A stretch of DNA of 64,000 nt from CAZKXX01 sp964556705 (GCA_964556705.1 CAZKXX010000003.1:17109-81108); one strand, 5' to 3'; counted from the first letter of the stretch, positions 25,818 through 36,084 are shown. Notes: generated by a model from the sequence alone, not told the origin. A program made the numbers and translations.

Positions 25818-27433
25818 GGCTCGTCGCCCTGGTGCCGAGGGCGCGGAAATCTCGGCGAGAGACGCCCCCTCATCCTCAATTCTCCGTCTGCTTTGCCATC
25901 GGTAGAGGAATCCGGCGGAACGCCGGTGTGAGATTTCGGCGTCCAGACGTAAAACCGGGTGGAGAAGTCGCCCTGGGCCGGGCGAGGCATTTCCAGAGTC
26001 GCCGAGAGCGTGTAGTTTTCGAGGATGGCCTGGTGGAGCGGCTCGGTCATGCAAATATCGTTCGAGCGATGCGCGTCCCGCTCGTCGTGAAGGGCCATGC
26101 CGAGCAGCAGGACTTCAAATCGTCGGCCGCGAAATTGGCCCAGGACCTGGTCCTCGGGAATGATGCCCTGACAGGAGAGCCACGTGTACTGGTAGAAATC
26201 CGAAATCGGCGTGCGCAATCCCGCGCGGACCAAGTCGCCCGAATGAACCCCCAGCGCCAGCGTACCCGGAACGAAGTTCCGTCGGAGAAATTCCTGTGCC
26301 TTGCGGTCTCGAGCGAAATCGTCCGGCTGAGGAGGGAACGACGCGAGACGAGTTCCCGCCAGCAGCGCGACAACGAGCAGGACCAGGACTTCCGCCGCGC
26401 GAAGGGAATTTGAAACGCTCTGAGCCGCGAGGGCTGCGATGGGCGGCGCGAGCACCGCCACCAGCTCCAGATAGTAGTTCGAAGCGCTGCCCTCCTTCGC
26501 CAGGCTGAAGATGGTGAAGGGAATGACGAAAAGCAGATAAGTCAGCAGAAGCCGGTCGCGGCTTCTTCGCAGAAATTCCAGCGCCAGAAGCGCGGGGACG
26601 ATGAAGAGGACTGCGGTCAGGAGCACGGCGTAGCCGAGCCGGTTCAGGGTAAACGGAAGCAGGTTGTATTCGACCAGGTGCAGCCAGAAATCCTGGCCGG
26701 CGAATACGATGTATTGGAAAAGGGCCAGGAGCGCCACGGCCCCCACCGTCATCAGGCCGGCAAACTGTGCCGCACGGCGGAAGCGGCGCTCGACTAACAG
26801 CCACACCAGCACCGCCGCGGGGGCGGCAATGAACTGAGGTTTGTAGAAAAGAGCCGCGAGGAAAAACGGAATCGAGGCGTGCAGTCCGGCTTCGTCACGA
26901 AAGCGAAAGGCCAGGAGAAACCCGGTGAAGGAAACGACCAGCGCCACCATATCGCTTCGCGCCGAAATTCCTTGCAGGCTGACAAACCCGTAGGCGAGGA
27001 CGAGCAGCGGAGCGAGAGCAGCGGCGAGAAGCCTCCGGCTCAGCCAGAAAGCCAGCAGCGAGCAGCTCGCCGCCAGCGCCAGCGTCGCGAGCGTCCCCAA
27101 CAGTCGCAGCGGAAAATAGGCGGGCTGTTCAGGGTCAATCAAACGCGCGCCGAGGAGATAGTAGAGCGGCCCGTAAATCATCGCGTCGAAGCGTTCCGGT
27201 GAGGCGGGTGCGTACACGGGAACGCCCTCCCGCAGATGTTTCATCTCCGCGAGTCGCATTCCTTCGATCATCGCCAATTCTCCGGGATAGCGAAGCCGGG
27301 CGGGCCACGTCGAAAGGTTCCAGAGGGCAAAGGGGGTGATGAGGAGAAACGCCAGCGCCACGAGCAGCGGCTTCGCGCTTGGGGAAAGCGCGGGCTCGGC
27401 GGCTTCTGCGGTGACCGGAGAAGGAGCAGACAT
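25814..27433 (-). CDS. GT-C-like membrane glycosyltransferase, paralogue 1
   Basis: This 539-residue protein is the homologue of the following gene. Shared landmarks are YPGELAMIEGMRLAEM, VYAPASPERFDAMIYGPLYYLLGA, SAKEGSASNYYLELVAVL-type helix ends and the C-terminal block with AGLRTPISDFYQYTWLSCQG. A Pro-rich, Lys/Arg-rich tail follows. It lies seven bases after the upstream membrane-protein gene. A role in building or transferring a surface glycan is inferred from fold and neighbours. Confidence 0.75.
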   Translation of the reverse strand: MSAPSPVTAEAAEPALSPSAKPLLVALAFLLITPFALWNLSTWPARLRYPGELAMIEGMRLAEMKHLREGVPVYAPASPERFDAMIYGPLYYLLGARLIDPEQPAYFPLRLLGTLATLALAASCSLLAFWLSRRLLAAALAPLLVLAYGFVSLQGISARSDMVALVVSFTGFLLAFRFRDEAGLHASIPFFLAALFYKPQFIAAPAAVLVWLLVERRFRRAAQFAGLMTVGAVALLALFQYIVFAGQDFWLHLVEYNLLPFTLNRLGYAVLLTAVLFIVPALLALEFLRRSRDRLLLTYLLFVIPFTIFSLAKEGSASNYYLELVAVLAPPIAALAAQSVSNSLRAAEVLVLLVVALLAGTRLASFPPQPDDFARDRKAQEFLRRNFVPGTLALGVHSGDLVRAGLRTPISDFYQYTWLSCQGIIPEDQVLGQFRGRRFEVLLLGMALHDERDAHRSNDICMTEPLHQAILENYTLSATLEMPRPAQGDFSTRFYVWTPKSHTGVPPDSSTDGKADGELRMRGRLSPRFPRPRHQGDEP

Positions 27434-27440
27434 GCTCGAA

Positions 27441-28955
27441 TCAGGGGCGCGCGTCCGCGGCGGCTCCGGCGCCGACCAGCCCGGCTTGCGACGCCGGCTG
27501 GGTCGAGATCGGTCGCGCGCGCTCGTACAGGCTCGTCACCTCGTCCCGATAAGTCAGCTTCCAGTTTTCCGAGTTCTCGACGAGATACGCGAGCCGGCTG
27601 TCGGTGCGAGCCATGACGAAATCAATCCGATGGCGGTCGAGGACCGCGAAGGAATCCTTCAGCGCCAGGACATCGAGATAGTCCTTGAGAACGCCGCCGG
27701 TTTCAAAGATGTCGGTGCGCCCATCCACAAAGGTTTTCATCCAGGGGGCCCGCCAGACGAGGTAGCCGCCCCAGACGTAGTCGTGAAACGTGCGCCCGCG
27801 GATTCCCTGCTGCTCCATGTAGCGCAGCGCGGCCTCGGGATAGCGCTGCTCGACGTCCCTCTGGAGTTTCGCCTCGGAAGGGAAACGCGCGACGACGACC
27901 GTCAGAACGCCCGCGAGGATGACGGCATTGATCGCGGCCTTGTCGATCTCCGGCCGGTAGGGCGGAACCAGGTCAAGCAACCGCGCCGCGAAGGGAGCCG
28001 TCACGAGCGCCGCGAGAAAAAGAAACCGGATGTGCGTCAGCCCGAGGTAGATCCCCAGACCGGCAAGCAACACCTCTTCCAGTTTCCAGCGGCAATTGCG
28101 CAAGAGCGCGCCGAGGAACAGCGCGGCCAGGAACGCCAGGACCACCTTCCCGCGCGCGTCGTGGAAATTGACCGACGCCCACTCGTCGATGCTCGCGACG
28201 TTCAACTTCTGCTCAAAGATGAATTCGAAGGGGTAGAAGACGAGACGGTAGCCGATGGGGTTGACGAACAGCGCGGCGACTGAGACGCCGCCGTAGGCCA
28301 GCAGCCGCCGGAACTGCCGGCGCGACCAACGGCGGGCTTCCACGCGCCCCCAGCTTCCTTCCCACAGCCCCGAGACCATGAAGATCGCCAGCAGGATAAA
28401 TCCGAACAGCCACGAGGCGTGACAATTGATCCAGAAACAGAAGATCAGCGGCATCGTCCAGAGCGGAGCGTCGCCCGAGGTGCGCTCGCGCCAGAGGAGC
28501 AGCAGCAGGAGGAGCATCGCGAGATAACCGAAGAGAATCATGCGCGGGCCGAACGATACCGCCGCCAGCAGGACCGAATAGCATCCGACCAGAAACGCGC
28601 CCTTCAGGTTGCCGCTGGTCCGGAACGCCCAGTAGAAGTTCCCGAGCAGAATCACGATGAGAAGCAGAAGGAAGAGAACGTAGAGGCCCGTCAGCCCGCC
28701 GGCCCGCCAGGCGAGATAGTACGGAATTTCGGCGAGCCATTCGTGATTGACCCACGGATGCCCGGCCATGGTGAACGAGAACAGGTCCGAATCCGGCAGC
28801 CGTCCGTTCTGGAAGAGGTGCTCCGCGTTCTTCAGATGCCACCAGATGTCCGGGTCTCCGACGCCGTGGCCGGCGGCGAGGTACACCCAGAGGACGACGA
28901 TGGAAGCCAGCATGACGGGAAACGCGAAGAGTTTGCGGGAGGCTGCGACGAGCAT
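27441..28955 (-). CDS. Multi-spanning membrane protein, GT-C-like
   Basis: This 504-residue protein has about ten helices. The first outer loop, GVGDPDIWWHLKNAEHLF, followed by HPWVNHEWLAEIPYYLAW, is a pattern seen in uncharacterised acidobacterial and proteobacterial membrane proteins near polysaccharide genes; the Asp-Pro-Asp and His-Glu residues could be catalytic as in GT-C enzymes. The C-terminal soluble part contains YVWGGYLVWRAPWMKTFVDGRTDIF. Function is not established. It is first in the run of five membrane-glycan genes, 31 bases after the sigma-54 activator. Confidence 0.7.
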   Translation of the reverse strand: MLVAASRKLFAFPVMLASIVVLWVYLAAGHGVGDPDIWWHLKNAEHLFQNGRLPDSDLFSFTMAGHPWVNHEWLAEIPYYLAWRAGGLTGLYVLFLLLLIVILLGNFYWAFRTSGNLKGAFLVGCYSVLLAAVSFGPRMILFGYLAMLLLLLLLWRERTSGDAPLWTMPLIFCFWINCHASWLFGFILLAIFMVSGLWEGSWGRVEARRWSRRQFRRLLAYGGVSVAALFVNPIGYRLVFYPFEFIFEQKLNVASIDEWASVNFHDARGKVVLAFLAALFLGALLRNCRWKLEEVLLAGLGIYLGLTHIRFLFLAALVTAPFAARLLDLVPPYRPEIDKAAINAVILAGVLTVVVARFPSEAKLQRDVEQRYPEAALRYMEQQGIRGRTFHDYVWGGYLVWRAPWMKTFVDGRTDIFETGGVLKDYLDVLALKDSFAVLDRHRIDFVMARTDSRLAYLVENSENWKLTYRDEVTSLYERARPISTQPASQAGLVGAGAAADARP

Positions 28956-28986
28956 CCGCGCTTATCTCCTCAGTCGGAAGGAGGCG

Positions 28987-30393
<1,407 letters not shown>

Positions 30394-30635
30394 TGTGAAT
30401 TCCGCCGCTTTAACCGGCATCCGAGGAGGAAGGCCTGTGGGATGAAAGTCCCGCGTCCCTCGGAGCGTTTCGGGGCCGATTGTACACACTCCGGGCGCCA
30501 ATGTGTTACGAAATCGCCACAGCGTGCACGAATCAGGTCGTTGAGCCTTCCGACAATTTTAAGCTAAAACTCAGAGAATGAATAAGTTAGGACGATATTC
30601 TGCTCGCCAAATCCACCTGATTTCGAGGTCCCGAC

Positions 30636-30650
30636 TGGAACCCACCTTGC
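30636..30650 (+). promoter_or_regulatory. Possible sigma-54 (-24/-12) promoter
   Basis: TGGAACCCACCTTGC keeps the GG and GC pairs exactly ten bases apart, as in the TGGCAC-N5-TTGC consensus. It points towards the pseudopilin operon and lies about 250 bases from the gene of a sigma-54 activator. A transcript from it would have a leader of roughly 255 bases. Confidence 0.4.
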
Positions 30651-30829
30651 GTGCAAGTGGATGTGGAACTCTGGTCCGACGGAAGTGCCTTAAAGTGCGG
30701 GAATCAAACGACAAAACGCAGATTGGGCAACGGAGCAGGTATATTTATCAGTGAATTACGGAATCGAAATTCTGAATTACAGTATGAGTCAGCTGGGTGA
30801 GACTTTCCCGCCTGTCCCTTCGGATTGCC

Positions 30830-30858
30830 TTGACGAACCCGCTCGCCGGGCATATCAT
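30830..30858 (+). promoter_or_regulatory. Predicted sigma-70-type promoter of the pseudopilin operon
   Basis: TTGACG (30830-30835) and TATCAT (30853-30858) are 17 bases apart. The start of transcription near 30865 lies about 55 bases before the preferred ATG at 30919 and rules out the longer reading frame that begins at 30751. Confidence 0.6.
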
Positions 30859-30918
30859 CGGATGACTCAAACCCACAGGACGTCGGACGGCTGGCAGGGC
30901 TGCCCGGGCGACGACGGC

Positions 30919-31497
30919 ATGATGGTCAGGGCCAGAAACAGGATCGAAGTCATCGGGGAGTGGGGGCAGAGCCTGCTCGAAACCGCGCTGCTGTTGCCCA
31001 TCCTTCTGCTCCTCGTCTTCAACGCCATCAACTTCGGGTATTTCTTTTTCGTGGCCGTGAACCTGGCTGCCGCGCCACGCATGGGCGTGCAGTATTCCAT
31101 TGTGGGGGCGGCGACGCCGTCTCAGCTCGAACTGCCTCCGGCCGGGCCGCCCTCTTCCAACACCTCGGTCAGTTATCTCACGTATCAGGACATCAAAGGC
31201 GTCCTTCCCGGCTGGGCGAATGCCCGCGTGCAAGTTTGTTCGACCACTTTGGGGCTCAGCGGCACGGGGAGCAGCCAGAAGGCAAACTGCGCGCAGTACG
31301 GTTCCGGGACCGAAACGTTCACCCCGGCGTCGGACCCCGAGGCTCCCTTCTTCGTCCTGCATCGCGTGGACGTGGTCTATGAGGTCGATCCGTTGATCCC
31401 GCCCTTCGAGCTGCCCACGCCCGGGGGGTCCATCCCGCTGAGCCTGGTGCCCCAGTTGCGGTTTCACCGCCAGGTTTCCATGCGGGCCATGCAGTGA
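30919..31497 (+). CDS. TadE-like pseudopilin, first of two
   Basis: This protein of about 192 residues carries the TadE-type N-terminus: a short basic leader (MVRARNRIEVIGEW), then GQSLLETALLLPILLLLVF with the conserved Glu of pseudopilins. The rest is a periplasmic beta-rich domain with two cysteines (VCSTTLG, KANCAQYG). It should be cleaved by CpaA and act in Flp pilus initiation or tip structure. An in-frame start at 30751 would add 56 residues, but a promoter is predicted inside that stretch. It overlaps the next gene by four bases (GTGA). Confidence 0.8.
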   Translation: MMVRARNRIEVIGEWGQSLLETALLLPILLLLVFNAINFGYFFFVAVNLAAAPRMGVQYSIVGAATPSQLELPPAGPPSSNTSVSYLTYQDIKGVLPGWANARVQVCSTTLGLSGTGSSQKANCAQYGSGTETFTPASDPEAPFFVLHRVDVVYEVDPLIPPFELPTPGGSIPLSLVPQLRFHRQVSMRAMQ

Positions 31498-31994
31498 GAG
31501 AGGGCATCGTGCGAAGCAACGCCCGGCCAGGGAGATCGAAGCGGCGCGCGCGGCTCGGCAGCACCGAGCCGAAGGGCGCCGTTCAAATCGAGTTCGCGCT
31601 CGCGATCCTGACGGTCCTCTTCCTCATCTTCGCGACATGGGAAATCATCATGATCGTGCACACCATGAATGTCCTTTCCGACGCCGCCAAGGAAGGGGTG
31701 CGCTACGCAATCGTTCACGGCGGAGGAAACATCAATTGCAGCGGGCCGAACCCTTCCGACAAGTGCACGAATCCAGACCCCTCCGCGCAGAGGGTGGTGG
31801 ACAAGGTGAAGGAGTACGCGACTTTTTCCTTTCACGATATCTCGGCCATCAACGTAACCGTCAGTTATCCCGACAACTCGAGTGAGCCCCCGTCGCGAGT
31901 GCGCGTTGAAGTGGCTTACGTATTCGTTCCTTATACAGCGCTGCCTTTCAAGCCGACGCTGCGCTCGGCGGCCGAAGGGCGAATCGTGAATTAG
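31494..31994 (+). CDS. TadE-like pseudopilin, second of two
   Basis: This 166-residue protein has a basic N-terminus of 27 residues, then GAVQIEFALAILTVLFLIFATWEIIMI, the TadE-type hydrophobic stretch with Glu at about +5, and a periplasmic domain (SDAAKEGVRYAIVHGG is the family pattern). Two cysteines at NCSG and KCTN may form a disulfide. It starts with GTG at 31494 inside the previous stop; a second GTG at 31509 is also possible. It is part of a three-gene pseudopilin operon. Confidence 0.85.
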   Translation: MREGIVRSNARPGRSKRRARLGSTEPKGAVQIEFALAILTVLFLIFATWEIIMIVHTMNVLSDAAKEGVRYAIVHGGGNINCSGPNPSDKCTNPDPSAQRVVDKVKEYATFSFHDISAINVTVSYPDNSSEPPSRVRVEVAYVFVPYTALPFKPTLRSAAEGRIVN

Positions 31995-32012
31995 TGCAGG
32001 AGAGAGGGCAAG

Positions 32013-33899
32013 ATGATGCGGCGGATGACCAGGCGAAGCAGAGGCAAGGGGTTTTGGCCGAGGCGGCCCGACGACCGCGGGCAGGTGAGCGTCTTCGTCG
32101 TCCTGGCGCTGGCGCTGTTCCTGATGGGGTTCATGGGCTTTGCCGTGGACATGACGAATCTGTGGTTCCACCGGCAGATGGCCCAGGGCGCCGCCGACGC
32201 CGCCTGCCAGGCCGGAATCATGGATGTGCTTTACATCGCCAACGGCGCTATCCCGCCCGGCCCGGGCTTTGCACCGGGGATAAATTTCGATTGCGCCTCC
32301 TCGCCGAGCGCCACCCCCTGCCGGTATGCCGCGTTGAACGGCTATGACGGCACGGGCCTGGTGGCCGACGCGGCCTCCAACGAAGTGACGGTCAGCTTCC
32401 CAGGGGCCGTCACAGGTGCCACGCCGCCTCCCTCGGAACTGGCTCCGGTGCCCTTCCTGCGCGTGGACGTGGTGGACCGAGTCCCCCTGACGTTCGCTTC
32501 CCTCATCACCGGCACGCGCGCTTCCGACGTCCGCGCCTTTGCCGAGTGCGGGTTGCAACAGGCGAAAGCTCCCATCCCCATCATTGTGCTGAATCCCGTC
32601 TGTTCGCAGGCCTTCGTGATCACCGGCAACGCCTCACTGCGCATCATCGGAGGTCCTGACAAAAGCGTTCAGGTTAACTCGAATTCGGATCCCACTTTTC
32701 CGGGCAATCTGGCCAACTGCGCCGCCACCACGGCCGCCTCCTCGAATCAGTGCGGCAACAACAACAACCTGATTGACCTCAGCCAAGGCGGTCCGAATTT
32801 TTCGGGCAGCCGCTTCGGAAGCTTTTCGGGACAGAGTCCCGCCCCTCCGGGTTTCCTTCCCGGAGCCACAGGAAGCTGGCAGACTCCGGCGGCGCCCATC
32901 GCCGACCCCTTCGCGATGACTCCGCCACCGCCGGTGCCATCTGCCGCTCCTCTGCCGACGGCGGTGGCCTATGGCCAGTTTGGGTGTCCTGATGCCACAG
33001 GAAATACCTTCATTGACCCCAATGACGGACTCCTGAAATATAGGGGGCCGCTTGCCACAACCGGGTGTATTCGGTACCAGCCGGGGTTTTACGACCGTCC
33101 CATCCACGTGGAAGGATATACGGCGATCTTCGATCCCGGGATCTATTACATCGCGCCGGCGTCCTACTCGACGTCCTGGCCTGATCTGCCGGGATTTTGG
33201 GAATGGGGGAATCCCTCCAATTCGGGCGGTTGGGCGTGCGGGAAGGGACCCTGCCCCGGCTGGCCCGCGGTCACCGGTGCGTGTCGGGCCGCGTTCGTCG
33301 TCACCAGTGAGGGGGTGGTCCGGCCGAGCACGGTAACCGGGAACGGAGACGGGACCATGTTCTACTTTTCGGGCGGCACTAACTTTGGCTCGTCGTTCTT
33401 TGGATCGAACGCGGGCACGTATGGCGGCCGGGCGGTGGATTCGTATATTCCCGCGGGTTCTGCAACTTCGCCACCCATCACCTGTCCGGCCGGGACTCCT
33501 TCCAGCCCGCCCCCGCCGGCAAGTTTCGAGGGCAATGTGCTTCTCGGCGTGTGTTCGGGGCCTTATGGCGACCCGCTCGGCGAGCACCGAAGGATGCTCT
33601 TCTTCCAGGACCGCGCCAATGGAGACGCCCGCGGACAGTCAACATTGTCAGGCGGCGGGGGACTGATGCTCGCCGGAACGATTTACCTTCACAACTGCCC
33701 GAATTCTCCCGACTGCTCGCCCGGCTACCCCACCACCTATCGGGCTTTCGTGCAGTTTCAGGGAACGCCGGGTTCGCAGACGCGCGTTCAGGGACACATC
33801 ATCACCGACCAGTTGGCCATGCAGGGAAACCCGAACATTACGATGGTGCTCGACCCCAACTTGGTGTTCAATATTCTGAAGGCGACACTATTGCGGTAG
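32013..33899 (+). CDS. TadG-like pilus-associated protein
   Basis: This 628-residue exported protein has the TadG/TadE-like head: DDRGQVSVFVVLALALFLMGFMGFAVDMTNLWFHRQMAQGAADAACQAG, a membrane segment followed by the helix typical of the family. The large remainder is a Ser/Gly/Pro/Asn-rich secreted region with about 12 cysteines and a repeated beta pattern (for example TMFYFSGGTNFG, GGLMLAGTIYLHNC), like a beta-helix surface domain. It lies 18 bases after the second TadE gene. A role as adhesin or minor pilin at the pilus tip is inferred. Confidence 0.8.
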   Translation: MMRRMTRRSRGKGFWPRRPDDRGQVSVFVVLALALFLMGFMGFAVDMTNLWFHRQMAQGAADAACQAGIMDVLYIANGAIPPGPGFAPGINFDCASSPSATPCRYAALNGYDGTGLVADAASNEVTVSFPGAVTGATPPPSELAPVPFLRVDVVDRVPLTFASLITGTRASDVRAFAECGLQQAKAPIPIIVLNPVCSQAFVITGNASLRIIGGPDKSVQVNSNSDPTFPGNLANCAATTAASSNQCGNNNNLIDLSQGGPNFSGSRFGSFSGQSPAPPGFLPGATGSWQTPAAPIADPFAMTPPPPVPSAAPLPTAVAYGQFGCPDATGNTFIDPNDGLLKYRGPLATTGCIRYQPGFYDRPIHVEGYTAIFDPGIYYIAPASYSTSWPDLPGFWEWGNPSNSGGWACGKGPCPGWPAVTGACRAAFVVTSEGVVRPSTVTGNGDGTMFYFSGGTNFGSSFFGSNAGTYGGRAVDSYIPAGSATSPPITCPAGTPSSPPPPASFEGNVLLGVCSGPYGDPLGEHRRMLFFQDRANGDARGQSTLSGGGGLMLAGTIYLHNCPNSPDCSPGYPTTYRAFVQFQGTPGSQTRVQGHIITDQLAMQGNPNITMVLDPNLVFNILKATLLR

Positions 33900-33933
33900 C
33901 GCAGGGCTGCTCTTCTTCGACCTGCGGCTTTTT
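33900..33933 (+). terminator. Possible intrinsic terminator of the pseudopilin operon
   Basis: CGCAGG (33900-33905) pairs with CCTGCG (33921-33926) around a 15-base loop and is followed by GCTTTTT. It lies directly after the TadG stop. The stem is short, so termination may be partial. Confidence 0.45.
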
Positions 33934-34026
33934 GATCCCATGGCTCGGGAAAAAAGATCCGCGCAACAAGCACGCCGCGGTTCAGGAAAAACGAGACCCG
34001 TGTTGCGAAAGTCGTGAGCAGATATT

Positions 34027-36084
34027 TTGAAAGCCAGCAGCGCGTCAACAATTTTCGGTCCTTACCTGACGAACCCTCCGTCGCGCCTGGGCGAATTTTT
34101 CCGCAACCTCAGGGCTTGCGTCAGATGTCCCCCGAGAATCGTCGTCACTTCAAAGGCGCTCAACGTTCCTTACGCTGACCTGGGCCGGGGCGCGCTGCCC
34201 GGCCGGGGGATCCTCTACTCTTCGATTCTTCATGAAATCATCCTGGTCCTCATCTTTGTCGTTCCCGCCGTGCTGCCTTCGTCGGTGCCCGAACGGAAGC
34301 GCGAGTATGAACGCCAGTGGCTCGATACGAAACTGACCTATTCGCTTCCGGCGCTGGGAGGCGGGAAGGAAGGCGGCGGGCGACCGGGCGGAAAATCGGG
34401 CGGTGGGGCCGGCCAGCGTGCGGGCCGTCCTTCCGCTCCTCGCGAGGGCGCGAGCGGCCTGCCTGCGCACGCAGGCACGCGCGGGCTGGTCTATCCGGCG
34501 CCGCAGCCCGTGGTCTCCAATCCTCCACGCCCCACGAACCGCATCCAGACGATCCTTCAACCCGACATTCCGAAAGCGCCGGAATTGAAAGTCCCTGTGC
34601 CGATGCCCAATCTGGTGCAGATGCGGCGCAAGACTCCCGCGCCGCCGGCGCTGATTCCGAAGGTCAAAGTTGAACTCGAGCCGACGCCGGAGGCGCCGCA
34701 GCTTCAGGCGCGCCTCCAACCGCAGCGCGTCCCGCTCTCCATCCGCGCCGCAGCGCCGGCGCCGCTCCCCGCGGAGCCGAAGCTGTCCCTCCCCGTCGCG
34801 CCGGTTGAGACCTCGATGCCGAACCTGCCTCCGCGTCCGAAGACGGAGGTCAAGCCGGTCATTCCGCAATTGAACCGGGCCGCCGCGGAGCCCGACCCGG
34901 CAGCTCCGGAGTTGAACCTTTCGTCCGACCCGCGCGGCACCGACGACCGGACACTGCTGGCCCTGAGTCCTTTTCCGGCACCGCCCGAGGAACGGCCTCA
35001 GGTTCCGGAGGGTGAGGCGCGAGGGCAGTTCGCCATGGGTCCTGAGCCGAACCTTGCCGGCTCCGGACTCGGCACGCCTGCGCAGGCCGGCGCGCCGGGC
35101 GCGTCGGCCCAAGGGGATCCTTCAGCTTCTTCAGCCGCTGGCGCCGCCGGAGCAGGGCCAGGAACTGGCACGGGAAGCGGCGCGAGCGGTTCCGGGCCGG
35201 GAAGCGGGCCCGGCGGGACCGGCGCGGGAGGAACAGGAACGGGCCCTGGAATCGCGGGCAGCGGAGATGGCCTGCCTGCGCAGGCAGGCTCGGGCGGTGG
35301 CAGCGGCCCGGGGAGCGGTGGCGGGACAGGCGGCGGGATCGGAGCGGGAAGAGGTTCAGGTGAAGGATCTGGTGTCGGTTCCGGAGCGGGCGGTTCGGGC
35401 ACGGGCGTCGGGACGGGCGCGGGCTCCGGCAGCGGCCCCGGACGCGGCTCGGGAACTGGAACCGGCACGGGGACGGGAAGCGGCGCGGGCTCGGGCGCCG
35501 GCAGCGGGCCGTTTGAGGGAATCTCCATCGCGGGTGGAACGACCGCAGGCCGCACGGGCGCGCCGGGCGGCAGCCGGACTCCCGCCGACCCGGGACCGCG
35601 GCCCAGCTACGGCATGACCGTTACTTCCACCGCCTCGAGCGGCGGCGGGCTGCGCGATTACGGAATCTTCCGCAACGAGTCGGTCTTCACCGTCTATATT
35701 GAGATGACTCATTCGCCCACGCGCGCGCCTTCTTGGATCCTCCAGTACGCGCAGATGCGGGGGCCCTCGGGGAGCGGCGCGTCGGCGGGCTCGATTCGCC
35801 TGGGCGGAGAGGTGGTGGCGCCCTACCCCATCACCAAAGAGACCCCGGAATTTCCCCGCGATGTGGTGGCGCGCAACCTCGGGAAACTCGTCGTCGTTTA
35901 TGGCGAAATTAGCGGGGAAGGGCGCGTCGAGAGCACACGCGTCATTCAGAGCCCCAACCCGCTCCTCAACCGGCCGGCGCTCGACGCACTGAAGAAGTGG
36001 GAGTTCCGGCCCGCCGAGGCCGACGGCACTCCCGTGCGCGTCAAAGTGCTGGTGGGCATCCCGCTCTCCCTGCCCCCCGAATAG
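34027..36084 (+). CDS. Large TonB-C-domain protein with glycine-rich spacer
   Basis: This protein of up to 685 residues has one membrane helix (about residues 66-86; LHEIILVLIFVVPAVL), a Pro-rich periplasmic part (about 110-340), a Gly/Ser/Thr low-complexity stretch of about 120 residues (about 374-494) and a C-terminal TonB-type domain (NLGKLVVVYGEISGEGRVES to LDALKKWEFRPAEADG). The start is a TTG at 34027 with a weak ribosome-binding site; no ATG lies near. Two palindromic repeats sit inside the gene and encode LPAHAG and LPAQAG. Function as an energy-transducing TonB is not certain because no ExbBD genes are near. Confidence 0.75.
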   Translation: MKASSASTIFGPYLTNPPSRLGEFFRNLRACVRCPPRIVVTSKALNVPYADLGRGALPGRGILYSSILHEIILVLIFVVPAVLPSSVPERKREYERQWLDTKLTYSLPALGGGKEGGGRPGGKSGGGAGQRAGRPSAPREGASGLPAHAGTRGLVYPAPQPVVSNPPRPTNRIQTILQPDIPKAPELKVPVPMPNLVQMRRKTPAPPALIPKVKVELEPTPEAPQLQARLQPQRVPLSIRAAAPAPLPAEPKLSLPVAPVETSMPNLPPRPKTEVKPVIPQLNRAAAEPDPAAPELNLSSDPRGTDDRTLLALSPFPAPPEERPQVPEGEARGQFAMGPEPNLAGSGLGTPAQAGAPGASAQGDPSASSAAGAAGAGPGTGTGSGASGSGPGSGPGGTGAGGTGTGPGIAGSGDGLPAQAGSGGGSGPGSGGGTGGGIGAGRGSGEGSGVGSGAGGSGTGVGTGAGSGSGPGRGSGTGTGTGTGSGAGSGAGSGPFEGISIAGGTTAGRTGAPGGSRTPADPGPRPSYGMTVTSTASSGGGLRDYGIFRNESVFTVYIEMTHSPTRAPSWILQYAQMRGPSGSGASAGSIRLGGEVVAPYPITKETPEFPRDVVARNLGKLVVVYGEISGEGRVESTRVIQSPNPLLNRPALDALKKWEFRPAEADGTPVRVKVLVGIPLSLPPE
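34460..34477. repeat. Palindromic repeat inside the TonB-like gene, copy 1
   Basis: TGCCTGCG-CA-CGCAGGCA is a perfect inverted repeat within the coding sequence. It is translated in frame as part of GLPAHAG. Related palindromes are at 35270-35289, 47100-47115, 47348-47357 and 20764-20782. Confidence 0.6.
35270..35289. repeat. Palindromic repeat inside the TonB-like gene, copy 2
   Basis: GCCTGCCTGCGCAGGCAGGC is a perfect 20-bp palindrome in the glycine-rich part and encodes LPAQAG in frame. The interruption of an otherwise regular Gly/Ser/Thr stretch marks it as an insertion. Confidence 0.65.

Larger units (their letters stand above)
30394..30918. other. Divergent regulatory region between activator and pseudopilin genes
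   Basis: This 525-base intergenic region separates the minus-strand activator and glycan block from the plus-strand pseudopilin operon. It contains a sigma-54-like element (30636-30650), a sigma-70-like promoter (30830-30858) and, on the minus strand near 30480, a lone TACAAT that might be the -10 of the activator. It is more AT-rich than its neighbours, especially at 30550-30600. Open frames within it have no ribosome-binding site. Confidence 0.5.

Noticed and set aside
30751..30918. N-terminal extension of the first TadE-like protein
   Set aside because: The predicted promoter lies inside it and the sequence does not match pseudopilin leaders, so the start at 30919 is preferred.
35150..35510. 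Glycine-rich stretch as a possible tandem-repeat or CRISPR-like array
   Set aside because: It is low-complexity coding sequence of irregular GGC/GGA/GGG-rich codons with no constant repeat and spacer lengths.
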